A stretch of DNA of 64,000 bases from Thioalkalivibrio thiocyanoxidans ARh2 (GTDB lineage Bacteria > Pseudomonadota > Gammaproteobacteria > Ectothiorhodospirales > Ectothiorhodospiraceae). Of this stretch, positions 1 through 8,458 are shown piece by piece (position 1 is the first letter of the stretch; every line of letters begins with the position of its first letter). The notes below the pieces were generated by a model that had not been told where the DNA came from, did not search any database, and saw only the letters and a list, made by a program, of their open reading frames with translations. The position numbers and the translations under genes are program-made. The stretch covers positions 19,936-83,935 of the forward strand of contig NZ_ARQK01000052.1 of assembly GCF_000385215.1 (NCBI RefSeq). Reading direction: 5' to 3'.

Positions 1-1
1 G

Positions 2-235
2 TCGATGTCGTTCTTTGACCGGGTGCCGCGCGGCGTGCGCATGCGTGCGCTGAGCGACAAGACGCGGCTGCTGCGCCTGTCGCGCTCGATGTACGACCGC
101 CTGCGTGTGGAGAACCCGTATATCGCGGTGAACCTGCTGGAGTTCGCGATCATCAGCCTGGATCACCTGATCCGCCGTGTCTCGGAGGACGTGGCGACCT
201 ACGCCCACTACCTCTACTCCCCGGGCAAGAAGTAA
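2..235 (+). CDS. C-terminal part of a Crp-like cyclic-nucleotide-binding-domain protein (5' truncated by window edge)
   Basis: The reading frame is open from the first bases of the window and stops with TAA at 233-235, so the gene probably begins upstream; the ATG at position 5 need not be the true start. The residues (ARG/ALA/LEU-rich, with TRLLRLSRSMYDRL followed by two helices) resemble the last beta strands and C-helix of a cyclic-nucleotide-binding (Crp-type) beta-roll. Such domains occur as regulators or at the ends of transporters. The rest of the protein is not visible, so neither the ligand nor the partner domain can be stated. Confidence 0.5.
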   Translation, partial: SMSFFDRVPRGVRMRALSDKTRLLRLSRSMYDRLRVENPYIAVNLLEFAIISLDHLIRRVSEDVATYAHYLYSPGKK

Positions 236-252
236 GCCCCCCGGGACCGCCC

Positions 253-1041
253 ATGCTCGCGTCCCTGCAAACCATTGCGGAACACCTGTTGTTGCCGCCG
301 GGGCTGGGTATCGCCCTGACGGTGCTGGGCGTGCTGTTGTGGCGGGCCGACTGGCGTGGTGGCCGGCCGCTCCTGGCGCTGGGGCTGCTGGCGCTGGTGC
401 TGCCCAGCCTGCAGGTCGTGGCACAGCCCCTGGCGGATACCCTCGAGCGCGAGGTGCGCGACAGCGTACTGGCGACCGGGCGGGCGGATGCGATCGTGAT
501 CCTGGGCGGTGGTCGTTGGGTGGGCCGCGCGGAGGACGCCGGACACGACGCCCTGAACCCCCGCACCCACGAGCGTGTGCGCGAGGGCGCGCGGCTGCAC
601 CGTGCCACCGACCTGCCCATCGTGGTCTCGGGTGGGACGCCGAGGGCGCTGCCCGGGCGCCGTTCGGAGGCCGAACTGATGGCCGCGACCCTGCAACAGG
701 ACCTCGGGGTCTCGGCACGCTGGCTCGAGAATACGTCGCGCAACACCTGCGAGAACGCCACGCATACACGCCAACGCCTGCAGGGGCAGGGAGTGGAGGC
801 CGTACTGGTAGTGACCCAGGCGATGCATCTGCCGCGTGCGCTGGAGTGTTTCGAGCGCGCCGGGTTCGATGCCTATCCGGCGCCTGCCGGTTTGCGCGGC
901 ACCACCGATGACCCGCGCGGCCTGCGCGACTTCCTGCCCACCACAGAGGCCATCGAGACCTCGCGCTTTGCCCTGCGGGAGTGGCTGGCGCGGGGGGCGC
1001 TACCACTGCGCGAGCGCCTGCGCGGCAGTACCGGAGACTGA
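253..1041 (+). CDS. DUF218 / YdcF-SanA-ElyC family membrane protein
   Basis: A 262-aa protein with two N-terminal hydrophobic segments (about residues 15-55) followed by a DUF218 domain that starts at the typical strand DAIVILGGG near residue 79. Family members such as SanA and ElyC affect envelope permeability or peptidoglycan precursor metabolism; no enzymatic activity is firmly assigned. The stop codon overlaps the next ATG by one base (TGATG), so translation of the following AsmA-like gene is probably coupled. The domain assignment is fairly safe; the ElyC-like role is inference. Confidence 0.8.
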   Translation: MLASLQTIAEHLLLPPGLGIALTVLGVLLWRADWRGGRPLLALGLLALVLPSLQVVAQPLADTLEREVRDSVLATGRADAIVILGGGRWVGRAEDAGHDALNPRTHERVREGARLHRATDLPIVVSGGTPRALPGRRSEAELMAATLQQDLGVSARWLENTSRNTCENATHTRQRLQGQGVEAVLVVTQAMHLPRALECFERAGFDAYPAPAGLRGTTDDPRGLRDFLPTTEAIETSRFALREWLARGALPLRERLRGSTGD

Positions 1042-3107
1042 TGCCCGTGCCCCGTCCGGTGCGCTGGATGCTTGCGGGGCTTTGCGTGGGGGGCATCGTG
1101 GCGGGAACGTCTTCCGGCGCTTGGGCCGAATCGGCTGTATCCCTTGGCGCTGAACTGAGCATCGATTCGGTGGTGCACGAGGCCCTGAGCGCCGAGGGAC
1201 TGAGCTCCCGCGTCAGCTGGAGCGATGGGCGCCTGAGCCTTGAGCTGCGCGCCGAGCGCATCGAGCTGCCGGAGCCGGTGGGTACGCTGCGCGCCGCGCG
1301 GGTGGAATGTGCCGAGCTGCGCCTGACCCGGCGCGAGGTGGCGTGTGACGACGCGCGCCTGTGGGGGCGCTCGGGCGATCTTCGCCTGGATGGCCACCGC
1401 CTGGCGCTGGCCTGGGCCCGCGACAGTGGCCATCTGCGGCTGGCCGGGGACTGGCCCGGGTGGTTCGGTGGGCGCGGAAGCCTGCGCGCGGATTTCGCCC
1501 CGGAACGCGGTTGGGATGTCGACGCCCGGCTGCGGGGGCTGGACCTCCAGGCGCTGGTCGCCTTCGACCGCCAGCCCGTTGAACTGCCGGTGGCCATCGG
1601 AGACGGCCGCGCCGACCTCGACCTGCGGCTGCGTCCGGGTAGTCGGGTCACCGCGCGTCTGGGGCTGGAAGATGTCGCCTTCAGCGATCCGCTGGGGCTG
1701 CAGGCGGGCGAGGAACTGCGCGCCACGGCGCAGTTGTCCGGGGATGGCACGCGCTGGGATCTGGATCTCGCTCTGGAAGGGGGGGGGGTCTACATCGATC
1801 CCTGGTTTCTGGATCTGGACGAGGAGGGGCCGGTGAAGGTTTCCCTGAACGGGCTGGAGGGGGACCCCGGAACCCTGGCGTTCCGGATGGACGCCCTGGA
1901 TCTGCTTTACGGCGATGCCCTTGAGACGCGGGGCGAGGCGGTGGCCTATGAGCCGGGGGCGGGGCTGGATGGCGTCTTTTACGGTCGGGTCCATGCGCTC
2001 GCGCCGGTCTACGATGCCCTGCTGGCCCCGTGGCTGGCCGGGACGGTGCTCGGGCATATGGCCACCGGGGGGCAGCTCGAAGGACGTGTGGAACTGGTGG
2101 GCTCACAGCCCCGGCGCGCCGACCTGGAATGGTCGGAACTGGATGCCAGCGATCGGCGGGGGCGCTTCGGCTTGGCCGGTGCGCGCGGGGCACTCGACTG
2201 GTCGGCCGACGAGGCGGGGAGTCCCGGCACCTTCGCGATGGATGTCGCCCACCTGTACGGGCTGCCGTTCGATGCCTTCGAGGCGCAGGTTCGCGCTCTG
2301 CCGGCCGGCCTGGAGCTGCTGGCCGAAACCGAGATCCCGATCTTCGATGGCGGGCTGCGGGTCGGGGCCTTCGAGTTGCGCCAGACGGATGCAGGGCCGG
2401 ATGTGCGCTTCGAGGGCGGCATCCGAGCGATCAGCCTGGAGCCGTTGACCGAGGTGCTGGGCTGGCCACGGTTCTCCGGGCGGCTGGCCGGCATGATCCC
2501 CCGGGTGCGCTACGAGCGGGGTGACCTGAACGTGGATGGCCGGCTGCTGGTCCAGGTGTTTAATGGCGAGGTCATACTCCGCGATGTGTATATCCATGAT
2601 CTGCTGGGCTATGCCCCGGAACTGGGCCTGTCGGCCGAGATCCAGCGGCTGGATCTGGATCCCCTGACGCAGGCCTTCGACTTCGGACGCGTGCAGGGGC
2701 GCATCTCCGGACACGTGCGCGATCTGGTGATGGTGGACTGGTCGCCGGTGCACATGGATCTGCAACTCATGACCCCGGAGCGCGATCCGGGACGTCGACG
2801 GATCAGTCAGCGGGCGGTGGAGGACATGACCGAGCTGGGCGGAGGCCTGCAGGCCGCGGCTTCGTCGGTCTTCCTGCGGGTGTTCGAGAACTTCAGTTAT
2901 CGTCGTCTGGGCTTTCGGTGCGAGCTGCGCGGCGAGGTCTGCACGGTCTCTGGCGTCGCCGATCGTCCGGATGGCGGTTTCGTGCTGGTACAGGGTGGCG
3001 GCATCCCGCAGATTCGGGTGATCGGCTACAACCGCCGGGTCGACTGGCCCGAACTGATCAACCGGCTCGGGACGATCCAGGCGGGCGATGGGCCGGTGGT
3101 GCATTGA
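1041..3107 (+). CDS. YdbH-like / AsmA-type intermembrane phospholipid transport protein
   Basis: A 688-aa protein with a signal/anchor segment (residues about 8-30, ending near GAWAES) followed by long beta-rich sequence with no enzyme motif. The C-terminal third resembles the dicarboxylate/AsmA-like region of YdbH. In E. coli YdbH is one of three redundant AsmA-like bridges (YhdP, TamB, YdbH) that carry phospholipid to the outer membrane, working with the lipoprotein YnbE and the protein YdbL. The start at 1041 was chosen because it overlaps the previous stop; the frame is open further upstream only as a shadow of that gene. It is shorter than E. coli YdbH (879 aa). The next gene is a YnbE/YdbL-like lipoprotein, which supports the call. 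Confidence 0.72.
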   Translation: MPVPRPVRWMLAGLCVGGIVAGTSSGAWAESAVSLGAELSIDSVVHEALSAEGLSSRVSWSDGRLSLELRAERIELPEPVGTLRAARVECAELRLTRREVACDDARLWGRSGDLRLDGHRLALAWARDSGHLRLAGDWPGWFGGRGSLRADFAPERGWDVDARLRGLDLQALVAFDRQPVELPVAIGDGRADLDLRLRPGSRVTARLGLEDVAFSDPLGLQAGEELRATAQLSGDGTRWDLDLALEGGGVYIDPWFLDLDEEGPVKVSLNGLEGDPGTLAFRMDALDLLYGDALETRGEAVAYEPGAGLDGVFYGRVHALAPVYDALLAPWLAGTVLGHMATGGQLEGRVELVGSQPRRADLEWSELDASDRRGRFGLAGARGALDWSADEAGSPGTFAMDVAHLYGLPFDAFEAQVRALPAGLELLAETEIPIFDGGLRVGAFELRQTDAGPDVRFEGGIRAISLEPLTEVLGWPRFSGRLAGMIPRVRYERGDLNVDGRLLVQVFNGEVILRDVYIHDLLGYAPELGLSAEIQRLDLDPLTQAFDFGRVQGRISGHVRDLVMVDWSPVHMDLQLMTPERDPGRRRISQRAVEDMTELGGGLQAAASSVFLRVFENFSYRRLGFRCELRGEVCTVSGVADRPDGGFVLVQGGGIPQIRVIGYNRRVDWPELINRLGTIQAGDGPVVH

Positions 3108-3208
3108 TCAGTATTTACTCGAGGGGTTCGGTGTTTGGTTGCCGTTCAGGCTGATGGTGTAGATTGAGGATCATGCGGGATCGACCGCCTCGACAAGGGA
3201 AATACGGC

Positions 3209-3841
3209 ATGAAGGCTTTGTGGAGTGTTCCGGGACTGGCGCTGCTGTTCGCCCTGTTGGCGGGCTGCGTGACCATCAATATCTACTTCCCCACAGCGGC
3301 AGCCGAGGAGGCCGCGCGTGCGATCGTGCGCGACGCGTTGCAGGTGGAGGAAGGCACTCCGGAATCGGAGGCACCATCGGAAGCCGAGCCCGGCGCGATG
3401 CTGATACCGCCCAATGCCCCGGCGAATGCGAGCCTGCCGGCGCTGGCCTGGGTGCTGGACCGTCTGGTGAGTCCGGCCGCCGCGCAGGGTCCCGACCTGC
3501 AGATCCAGACCCCGGCGATCAACCGCATTCGCGCCTCCATGCGCGAGCGGGCACCGGAGCTTTCGCCCCATTTCCGCAGCGGGGCAATCGGCTTCGGTCG
3601 CAACGCCGATGTGGCAATCCGTGACCTCTCCGAGGTCCCGCTGCGTGATCGCAGCACCGTGCAGCGGCTGGTGAGCGAGGAAAACTCCGACCGTGACTCG
3701 CTGTACCGCGAGATCGCGCGGGCGAATGACCGCCCGGACTGGGAAGACCGGATTCGCGAGACCTTCGCGCGCGTCTGGGTGGAAGAGGCGCCCTCGGGCT
3801 ACTGGTACCAGGACCGCGACGGTCAGTGGCGGCAGAAATAG
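3209..3841 (+). CDS. YnbE/YdbL-like (DUF1318) lipoprotein
   Basis: A 210-aa lipoprotein. The lipobox LLAGC places the lipidated Cys near residue 16 and is followed by VTINIYFPTAAAEEAA, typical of DUF1318/YnbE-type lipoproteins. After a low-complexity Pro/Ala linker (about residues 40-95) comes a YdbL-like helical domain ending in YWYQDRDGQWRQ. In E. coli ynbE and ydbL are separate genes after ydbH; here one protein appears to carry both parts. The start at 3209 has an AGGGA ribosome-binding site eight bases upstream; an in-frame ATG at 3164 lacks one. The protein probably supports the YdbH-like bridge upstream. Confidence 0.72.
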   Translation: MKALWSVPGLALLFALLAGCVTINIYFPTAAAEEAARAIVRDALQVEEGTPESEAPSEAEPGAMLIPPNAPANASLPALAWVLDRLVSPAAAQGPDLQIQTPAINRIRASMRERAPELSPHFRSGAIGFGRNADVAIRDLSEVPLRDRSTVQRLVSEENSDRDSLYREIARANDRPDWEDRIRETFARVWVEEAPSGYWYQDRDGQWRQK

Positions 3842-3875
3842 CCCGGATGAGTCTGGCGGCCATACGGAGTGACCG

Positions 3876-5234
3876 GTGCCGGCGCTGACGCTGGCCGAAC
3901 GTATCGAGGCCCAGCGCCAGCGTCTGGTATCGCTGGTGCAGGATACCGACCTGACGCAGCTTCCGCGCTGGCAGGCCGTGGGGCTCGGGGTAGTGCGGGG
4001 GGCAGCGGCGATTGTGCACGAGGCCAAGGAGGGTCAGCTCACGCTGCGCGCGATGAGTCTGGTCTATACCACGCTGTTGTCCATTGTCCCGCTGATTGCG
4101 CTGTCGTTTTCGGTGCTCAAGGCCTTCGGCGCGCACAACGCAGTGGAGCCAGTCGTCCTTGGCTTTCTGGAGCCGCTGGGAGAGCAGGGGGTCGAGATTG
4201 CGAACAACGTCATCGAGTTCGTCGACAACATGCGGGTCGGCGTACTGGGCTTTATCGGCCTGCTGTTTCTCGTCTATACCGTTATTGCGCTGGTACAGAA
4301 GGTCGAACTGGCCTTCAATACCATCTGGCGCGTCGAGAATAGCCGCAACTTTGCCCAGCGCTTTTCGAACTATCTTTCGGTCATCCTGATCGGTCCGCTT
4401 TTGGTGGTGTCCGCGCTGGGCATTACCGCAACGGTGATGTCCACTACTGCCATGCAGACGGTGGCGGGCATCGAACCGTTCGGCACGCTGATCACCGGCG
4501 TCTCGCGGCTGGTGCCATATCTGTTGATCATGGCGGCGTTCACTTTCATCTATGTGTTCGTGCCAAACACGCGAGTCAGGCTGTTCCCGGCCCTGGTCGG
4601 GGCGGTTGTGGCCGGGTTGTTGTGGCAGAGCATTGGCTGGGGGTTCGCGACCATGGTGGCGGGCTCCACGCGTTTTGACGCGATCTACTCCAGTTTCGCG
4701 ATCATGATGCTGTTGTTGATCTGGATCTACCTTGCCTGGCTGATCCTGCTGATCGGGGCCAATGTGGCCTTCTACGTGCAGCATCCCGAGTACATGACGG
4801 TGCGCGGGTTGCGGCTGCGCCTGTCCGGCGCGGCGCGCGAGCGCATGGGTCTGCACCTGATGCAGCAGGTGGGTCAGCGCTTCCTGGATGGTCGTGCGCC
4901 GCCGACGCTGGATCATGTGGCGCATGATTTGTCGGTGCCGGGCAATGCCCTGGGGGAGGTTGCGCAGGCGCTGGAGTCGGCGGGGCTGCTGGTGCGCGCC
5001 GGTGCGGACGGTTCACGATACGTGCCAGGGCGGGACCTGGAGCGGATCCGGGTGGATGAGATCCTGGACGCCCTGCGTCAGGACGCGGATGCCCGCGCCC
5101 TGCGCCGCCTGGAGGGCGATCCGGCGGTCGAGGCCACGCTGGAGGAACTGGAGTCCGCACGCCGTGACCGCCTGGACGGGCGCACCCTGCGCGACCTGCT
5201 GAACCGCGAGCGGGCCGCGCCGGCCCCCACCTGA
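3876..5234 (+). CDS. YihY/BrkB family inner-membrane protein
   Basis: A 452-aa protein starting at GTG. It has about six hydrophobic segments between residues 50 and 300 and the family signature near LRAMSLVYTTLLSIVPLIA (the AxSLxYtTLLSxxPLlA block). The C-terminal 150 residues are soluble and winged-helix-like. The family was once annotated as ribonuclease BN in error; the function of YihY is not known. It follows the YdbL-like gene by 34 bases on the same strand and may be co-transcribed with the envelope genes. Confidence 0.85.
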   Translation: MPALTLAERIEAQRQRLVSLVQDTDLTQLPRWQAVGLGVVRGAAAIVHEAKEGQLTLRAMSLVYTTLLSIVPLIALSFSVLKAFGAHNAVEPVVLGFLEPLGEQGVEIANNVIEFVDNMRVGVLGFIGLLFLVYTVIALVQKVELAFNTIWRVENSRNFAQRFSNYLSVILIGPLLVVSALGITATVMSTTAMQTVAGIEPFGTLITGVSRLVPYLLIMAAFTFIYVFVPNTRVRLFPALVGAVVAGLLWQSIGWGFATMVAGSTRFDAIYSSFAIMMLLLIWIYLAWLILLIGANVAFYVQHPEYMTVRGLRLRLSGAARERMGLHLMQQVGQRFLDGRAPPTLDHVAHDLSVPGNALGEVAQALESAGLLVRAGADGSRYVPGRDLERIRVDEILDALRQDADARALRRLEGDPAVEATLEELESARRDRLDGRTLRDLLNRERAAPAPT

Positions 5235-5256
5235 GCCCCGATGTCCGGCGCCGGGC

Positions 5257-5871
5257 CTACTGGCGCTGGGCCTCGAGCTCAATGATCAGTTCGACCTCGT
5301 CCCCCACGAGGTCCCGTGTCAGACCGTAGGTCATGCCGAAATCCGAACGGTCGAAGCTGCCGCGCATGGAGGCGCCCAGCACGTAGGGGCGGCCGAACAT
5401 CCCGCCGAGCGGAAACGGATAGCGGCCCACCTTGTTGATCGTGACGTCCAGCGTGACCGGCCGGGTCTCGCCCAGCAGTTCCAGGTCACCGGTCAGGCGC
5501 CCGGTGTCATCGCCGGTGGGCTCGTACTGGGTCGCGGTGAAGCGCATCTCCGGATATTCCTCGACATTCAGGAAGTCATCGCTGCGCAGATGGTCGTCGC
5601 GCTCCTCGTGGTTGCTGAACACGCTGTCTGTCTGCACGACGAAATACCCCTCGCGCAGTTCCCGGGTCTCCGGGTCGAAGGTGAATTCGCCCTCGGCCTC
5701 CAGGAACATGCCCAGGACCTTGGCGAAGCCGGCATGATCGACCAGGAAGCCGACTGCAAGGTGTTCCGGGTCGATCTCCCAGCGATCGGCCTGGGCCAGC
5801 GCGGAGACAGGGAGGGCCAGGGCCAGCAGGCCGGCCAGGAGCAGCGAGCGTGGGGCACGGGCGTTGATCAT
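5257..5871 (-). CDS. YceI family periplasmic lipid-binding-like protein
   Basis: A 204-aa protein with a signal peptide (residues 1-26, cleavage after ALA-QA) and a full YceI domain: WEIDPEHLAVGFLVDH at the N-terminus, an FSNHEERDDHLRSDDF segment in the middle and a DFGMTYG motif near the end. YceI proteins are lipocalin-like and bind polyisoprenoids; the partner here is unknown. The start at 5871 is preceded by GGAGG seven bases upstream. The frame stays open far upstream only because it shadows the neighbouring gene. Its start overlaps the stop of the CDP-alcohol phosphatidyltransferase gene (ATGA), so the two are probably one operon. Confidence 0.87.
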   Translation of the reverse strand: MINARAPRSLLLAGLLALALPVSALAQADRWEIDPEHLAVGFLVDHAGFAKVLGMFLEAEGEFTFDPETRELREGYFVVQTDSVFSNHEERDDHLRSDDFLNVEEYPEMRFTATQYEPTGDDTGRLTGDLELLGETRPVTLDVTINKVGRYPFPLGGMFGRPYVLGASMRGSFDRSDFGMTYGLTRDLVGDEVELIIELEAQRQ

Positions 5872-6644
5872 GTCGAACCTCCGGGGCATTGACGGTGTAA
5901 CCAGCGGATGTCGGTGGCGAACGATCCGGTCAGGGCCACGAGCCCTGCAAGGGCGACGCCAATCGCCGCCACAGGGTGCAGGCCCGGGAGCAGGGCGACC
6001 AGGAGGACGCCGGATTGCAATACGCAGATCGCCTGGCGCCGACGGCTCGGAGGCAGGGGTTCTGCCAGCCAGGGCCAGATGCGCTGTGCAGCCAGGAACA
6101 GGTAGCGCATGGCGCCGATCAGCACGACCCAGGCCCCGACCGCCGTCATCCACCAGACCAGGATCGAGAGGGCGAGGATAATGGCCGCATCCAGCTCCAT
6201 GTCGAAGCGCGCACCGAAGGCCGTGCGACTGTTCGTGCGGCGGGCAACGGCACCGTCCACGCCGTCCAGGATCAGGGCCGCTGCGGCGAGTCCCAGGACC
6301 CACAGCAGTACGATCGTGTCGGGGTCGGCAGCTGCCGCCAGAACGAGTGCCCCGAGCGGGGCCGCGATTGCGGCGCGGGCCAGGGTTACGCGGTTGGCCG
6401 GGCCGGGTCCGCGGTGCCGGTCGGCCAGCCCGCCGCTGGGGGTGTTCATGACCAGCATCAGACCCAGCAGGACCCAGATCCCGGCGTGCGCGATCAGCAG
6501 CGGGGCGACAGCACCGATCTGCCAGCCCAGCAGTGCGGAGAGCGCCAGTCCGCCCGCACCGGCCAGCGCCCAGTCCCGCGCCCAGGTGCGCAGGCCCGTG
6601 CGTGCGCGTTCGGGCCAGCGGTTGGAGGTCAGCGTGGAATCCAT
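5868..6644 (-). CDS. CDP-alcohol phosphatidyltransferase family protein
   Basis: A 258-aa multi-pass membrane protein. Residues about 118-143 contain the complete CDP-alcohol phosphotransferase motif D-x2-D-G-x2-A-R-x8-G-x3-D-x3-D (beginning DGVDGAVAR), which binds metal and the CDP-alcohol. Enzymes of this family make phospholipid head groups or related phosphodiesters; the acceptor alcohol here cannot be read from the sequence. It is followed by yceI-like with overlapping stop and start. From memory, related genes occur beside the dehydrogenase/pterin/glycosyltransferase cluster that lies across the repeat element to the right, so a link to that cluster is possible. Confidence 0.85.
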   Translation of the reverse strand: MDSTLTSNRWPERARTGLRTWARDWALAGAGGLALSALLGWQIGAVAPLLIAHAGIWVLLGLMLVMNTPSGGLADRHRGPGPANRVTLARAAIAAPLGALVLAAAADPDTIVLLWVLGLAAAALILDGVDGAVARRTNSRTAFGARFDMELDAAIILALSILVWWMTAVGAWVVLIGAMRYLFLAAQRIWPWLAEPLPPSRRRQAICVLQSGVLLVALLPGLHPVAAIGVALAGLVALTGSFATDIRWLHRQCPGGST

Positions 6645-6674
6645 GGCTCGAGTGTAGTCGTCCTGAGGAAACAT

Positions 6675-6962
6675 CTAGGGAAACACTGATTAATGTACAC
6701 GCTCGCGTTGGCACCCCAGGTTTTCCGAGACAAGGCGCGGTGTGCAGCCGGTAGTGGTTCTACCGGCAAGGGCCGCAACGCAGGATCGGGGAACCTGGGG
6801 TGCCAACCCCGAAGGGGCTCGGCCGCCCGTTGTAATCAAAAACGGGCGCGCGCACGAGTTGCGGTTCCCTTGTGCAGAATGACTGCACGGCGGTCGCCGC
6901 GCCTTGTTCGCACGCAAAAGCGACTCGAGCGCGAGCGTGTACATTGATCAGTGTTTCCCTAG
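6675..6962. mobile_element. MITE-like element with 33-bp terminal inverted repeats
   Basis: A 288-bp segment whose ends are inverted copies of one another: 6675-6707 and 6930-6962 match at 32 of 33 positions. Both ends carry CTAG at the outer edge followed by GGAAACACTGAT; CTAG may be part of the element or a palindromic target duplication. Inside both arms is a second shared segment, ACAAGGCGCGG (about 6730 and, inverted, about 6900). The open frames inside on both strands arise from the symmetry and start in the repeat, so they are not counted as genes. No transposase is present, so it would need to be mobilised in trans. Confidence 0.75.
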
Positions 6963-7038
6963 GATACGCCCGCGAGTTGCCGGGAATCACGACCATCGAC
7001 CACACTGCCCCCATGCCGGACGATGATCGAACCGCTCC

Positions 7039-8025
7039 ATGAGCGCGCCCCTTGCCAGCGCCTTCTGGGTCACTGGACCCGGCCGGGGCGAGTTGCGTGA
7101 CGAGTTCCTGACCACCCCCGGAGTCGACGAGGTGCGGGTGAGCAGCCGCTATTCGGCGATCAGCCGCGGGACCGAGTCGCTGGTGTTTCATGGCCGCGTC
7201 CCCCCCAGCCAGTACGCGGCGATGCGCGCGCCCTTTCAGGCGGGCGACTTTCCGGCCCCGGTGAAGTACGGCTACATCAGTGTGGGCGACGTCACCGAAG
7301 GCCCCGGGGCGGGGCAGACAGTGTTCTGCCTGCATCCGCACCAGTCCGAATATGTCGTGCCGGCCCAGGCCGTGGTGCCGGTGCCGGAGGCTGTTCCCGC
7401 CGAACGTGCGGTTCTGGCGGCCAACATGGAGACCGCGATCAACGCGGTCTGGGACAGCGCCGTCGGTCCCGGAGACCGCGTCGCCGTGATCGGCGCAGGC
7501 GTGGTGGGCCTCCTCGCGGCATGGCTGCTGCGCCGCATACCGGGAACCGAGCTGTCCGTGATCGACCCCAACCCTGCGCGCGAAGACATCTGTGCCGCAC
7601 TCGACCTGCCCCGCCTGACCCCGGAGCAGGCCGCGCAGGATGCCTCCCTGCAGGACCTCGACCTGGTGCTGCATGCCAGCGGCAATCCCGCCGGTTTGCG
7701 CCAGGCGCTGAGCCTGGCGGGCGTGGAGGCGCGGGTGGTGGAGATGAGCTGGTACGGTGACCGGATGGTGGATCTGCCGCTGGGGGAGGGTTTCCACGCA
7801 CGCCGACTGACCCTGCGCAGCTCGCAGGTCGGGCGCATCCCGCCCGCGCGGGCGCCACGCTGGGATTACCGGCGGCGGCTGGCGCTTGCACTCGCGCTGC
7901 TCGACGATCCGGCCCTGGACGGCCTGATAACCGGCGAGGATGCGTTTGCCGATCTCCCGGCCGTGATGCAGCGGGTGACAGGGCCTGAGGCGGATCGTAC
8001 GCTGTGCCACCGCATTCGCTACTGA
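7039..8025 (+). CDS. Zinc-type medium-chain dehydrogenase-like protein
   Basis: A 328-aa protein with an N-terminal GroES-like region ([15 protein letters not shown]) and a Rossmann nucleotide-binding core around [17 protein letters not shown] (residues about 152-168). It resembles medium-chain alcohol dehydrogenases, but the four-Cys structural zinc loop is absent, as in several short paralogs. The substrate is unknown. It is the first gene of a four-gene cluster with a 6-pyruvoyltetrahydropterin-synthase-like protein, a glycosyltransferase and a methyltransferase. In that context a reductase acting on a pterin or sugar side chain is conceivable, but this is inference. The MITE-like element ends about 80 bases upstream and may affect its promoter. 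Confidence 0.75.
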   Translation: MSAPLASAFWVTGPGRGELRDEFLTTPGVDEVRVSSRYSAISRGTESLVFHGRVPPSQYAAMRAPFQAGDFPAPVKYGYISVGDVTEGPGAGQTVFCLHPHQSEYVVPAQAVVPVPEAVPAERAVLAANMETAINAVWDSAVGPGDRVAVIGAGVVGLLAAWLLRRIPGTELSVIDPNPAREDICAALDLPRLTPEQAAQDASLQDLDLVLHASGNPAGLRQALSLAGVEARVVEMSWYGDRMVDLPLGEGFHARRLTLRSSQVGRIPPARAPRWDYRRRLALALALLDDPALDGLITGEDAFADLPAVMQRVTGPEADRTLCHRIRY

Positions 8026-8056
8026 TCCTGCCCACGAAACCGCGCAAGGAGAACGC

Positions 8057-8455
8057 ATGTACAGCCTGAATGTCCGTGACCACTTCATGATCGCCCACAG
8101 CTTCTCCGGCGAGACGTTCGGCCCGGCGCAGAATCTGCACGGCGCCACGTATGTGGTGGACGTGACCTTTCGCCGTGTGGCGCTGGATGCCGATGGTCTG
8201 GTGGTGGATATCGGCCGGGCGAGCGAGGTCGTGCGGGCGATCCTGGCCGAGCTCAATTACCAGAACCTTGACGAGCGCGAAGACTTTCGTGGCCAGAACA
8301 CGACCACCGAGTTTCTCGCTTATGCGATCCACCAGCGCGTGGCGCAGGCCATCGCCCAGGGGGAGCTCGGCGAGTCGGCCCGGGGACTGGACGCCGTCGC
8401 GGTGACCCTGCACGAGTCCCATGTGGCCTGGGCGAGCTACGAGGGTGCTCCCTGA
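8057..8455 (+). CDS. 6-pyruvoyltetrahydropterin synthase / QueD-like T-fold protein lacking the catalytic triad
   Basis: A 132-aa protein of normal length for the PTPS/QueD family. The fold markers are present: IAHSF with His14, LHGATY with His28, the GLVVDIG strand, a TTTE segment and Glu near LHESH. The key residues differ. The catalytic Cys position, four residues before the zinc-ligand His, is Ala24; the Asp-His pair of the triad is Asn67-Tyr68; and the third zinc ligand of the HGH motif is Ala30. It is therefore unlikely to do QueD or PTPS chemistry in the usual way. It lies 31 bases after the dehydrogenase gene and 3 bases before the glycosyltransferase gene. Confidence 0.8.
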   Translation: MYSLNVRDHFMIAHSFSGETFGPAQNLHGATYVVDVTFRRVALDADGLVVDIGRASEVVRAILAELNYQNLDEREDFRGQNTTTEFLAYAIHQRVAQAIAQGELGESARGLDAVAVTLHESHVAWASYEGAP

Positions 8456-8458
8456 CGC

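Noticed and set aside
3519..4925. 468-aa reverse-strand open frame opposite YihY
   Set aside because: His/Gln/Arg-rich composition and no motif; antisense shadow of the membrane protein.
5872..6714. N-terminal extension of the YceI frame to 485 aa
   Set aside because: It runs out of frame through the CDP-alcohol phosphatidyltransferase gene, and a signal peptide with ribosome-binding site starts at 5871.
6690..6947. Two 84-aa open frames on opposite strands, both starting MYTLALE/MYTLALA
   Set aside because: They start inside the two inverted ends of the MITE-like element and owe their similarity to its symmetry; no ribosome-binding site or domain.
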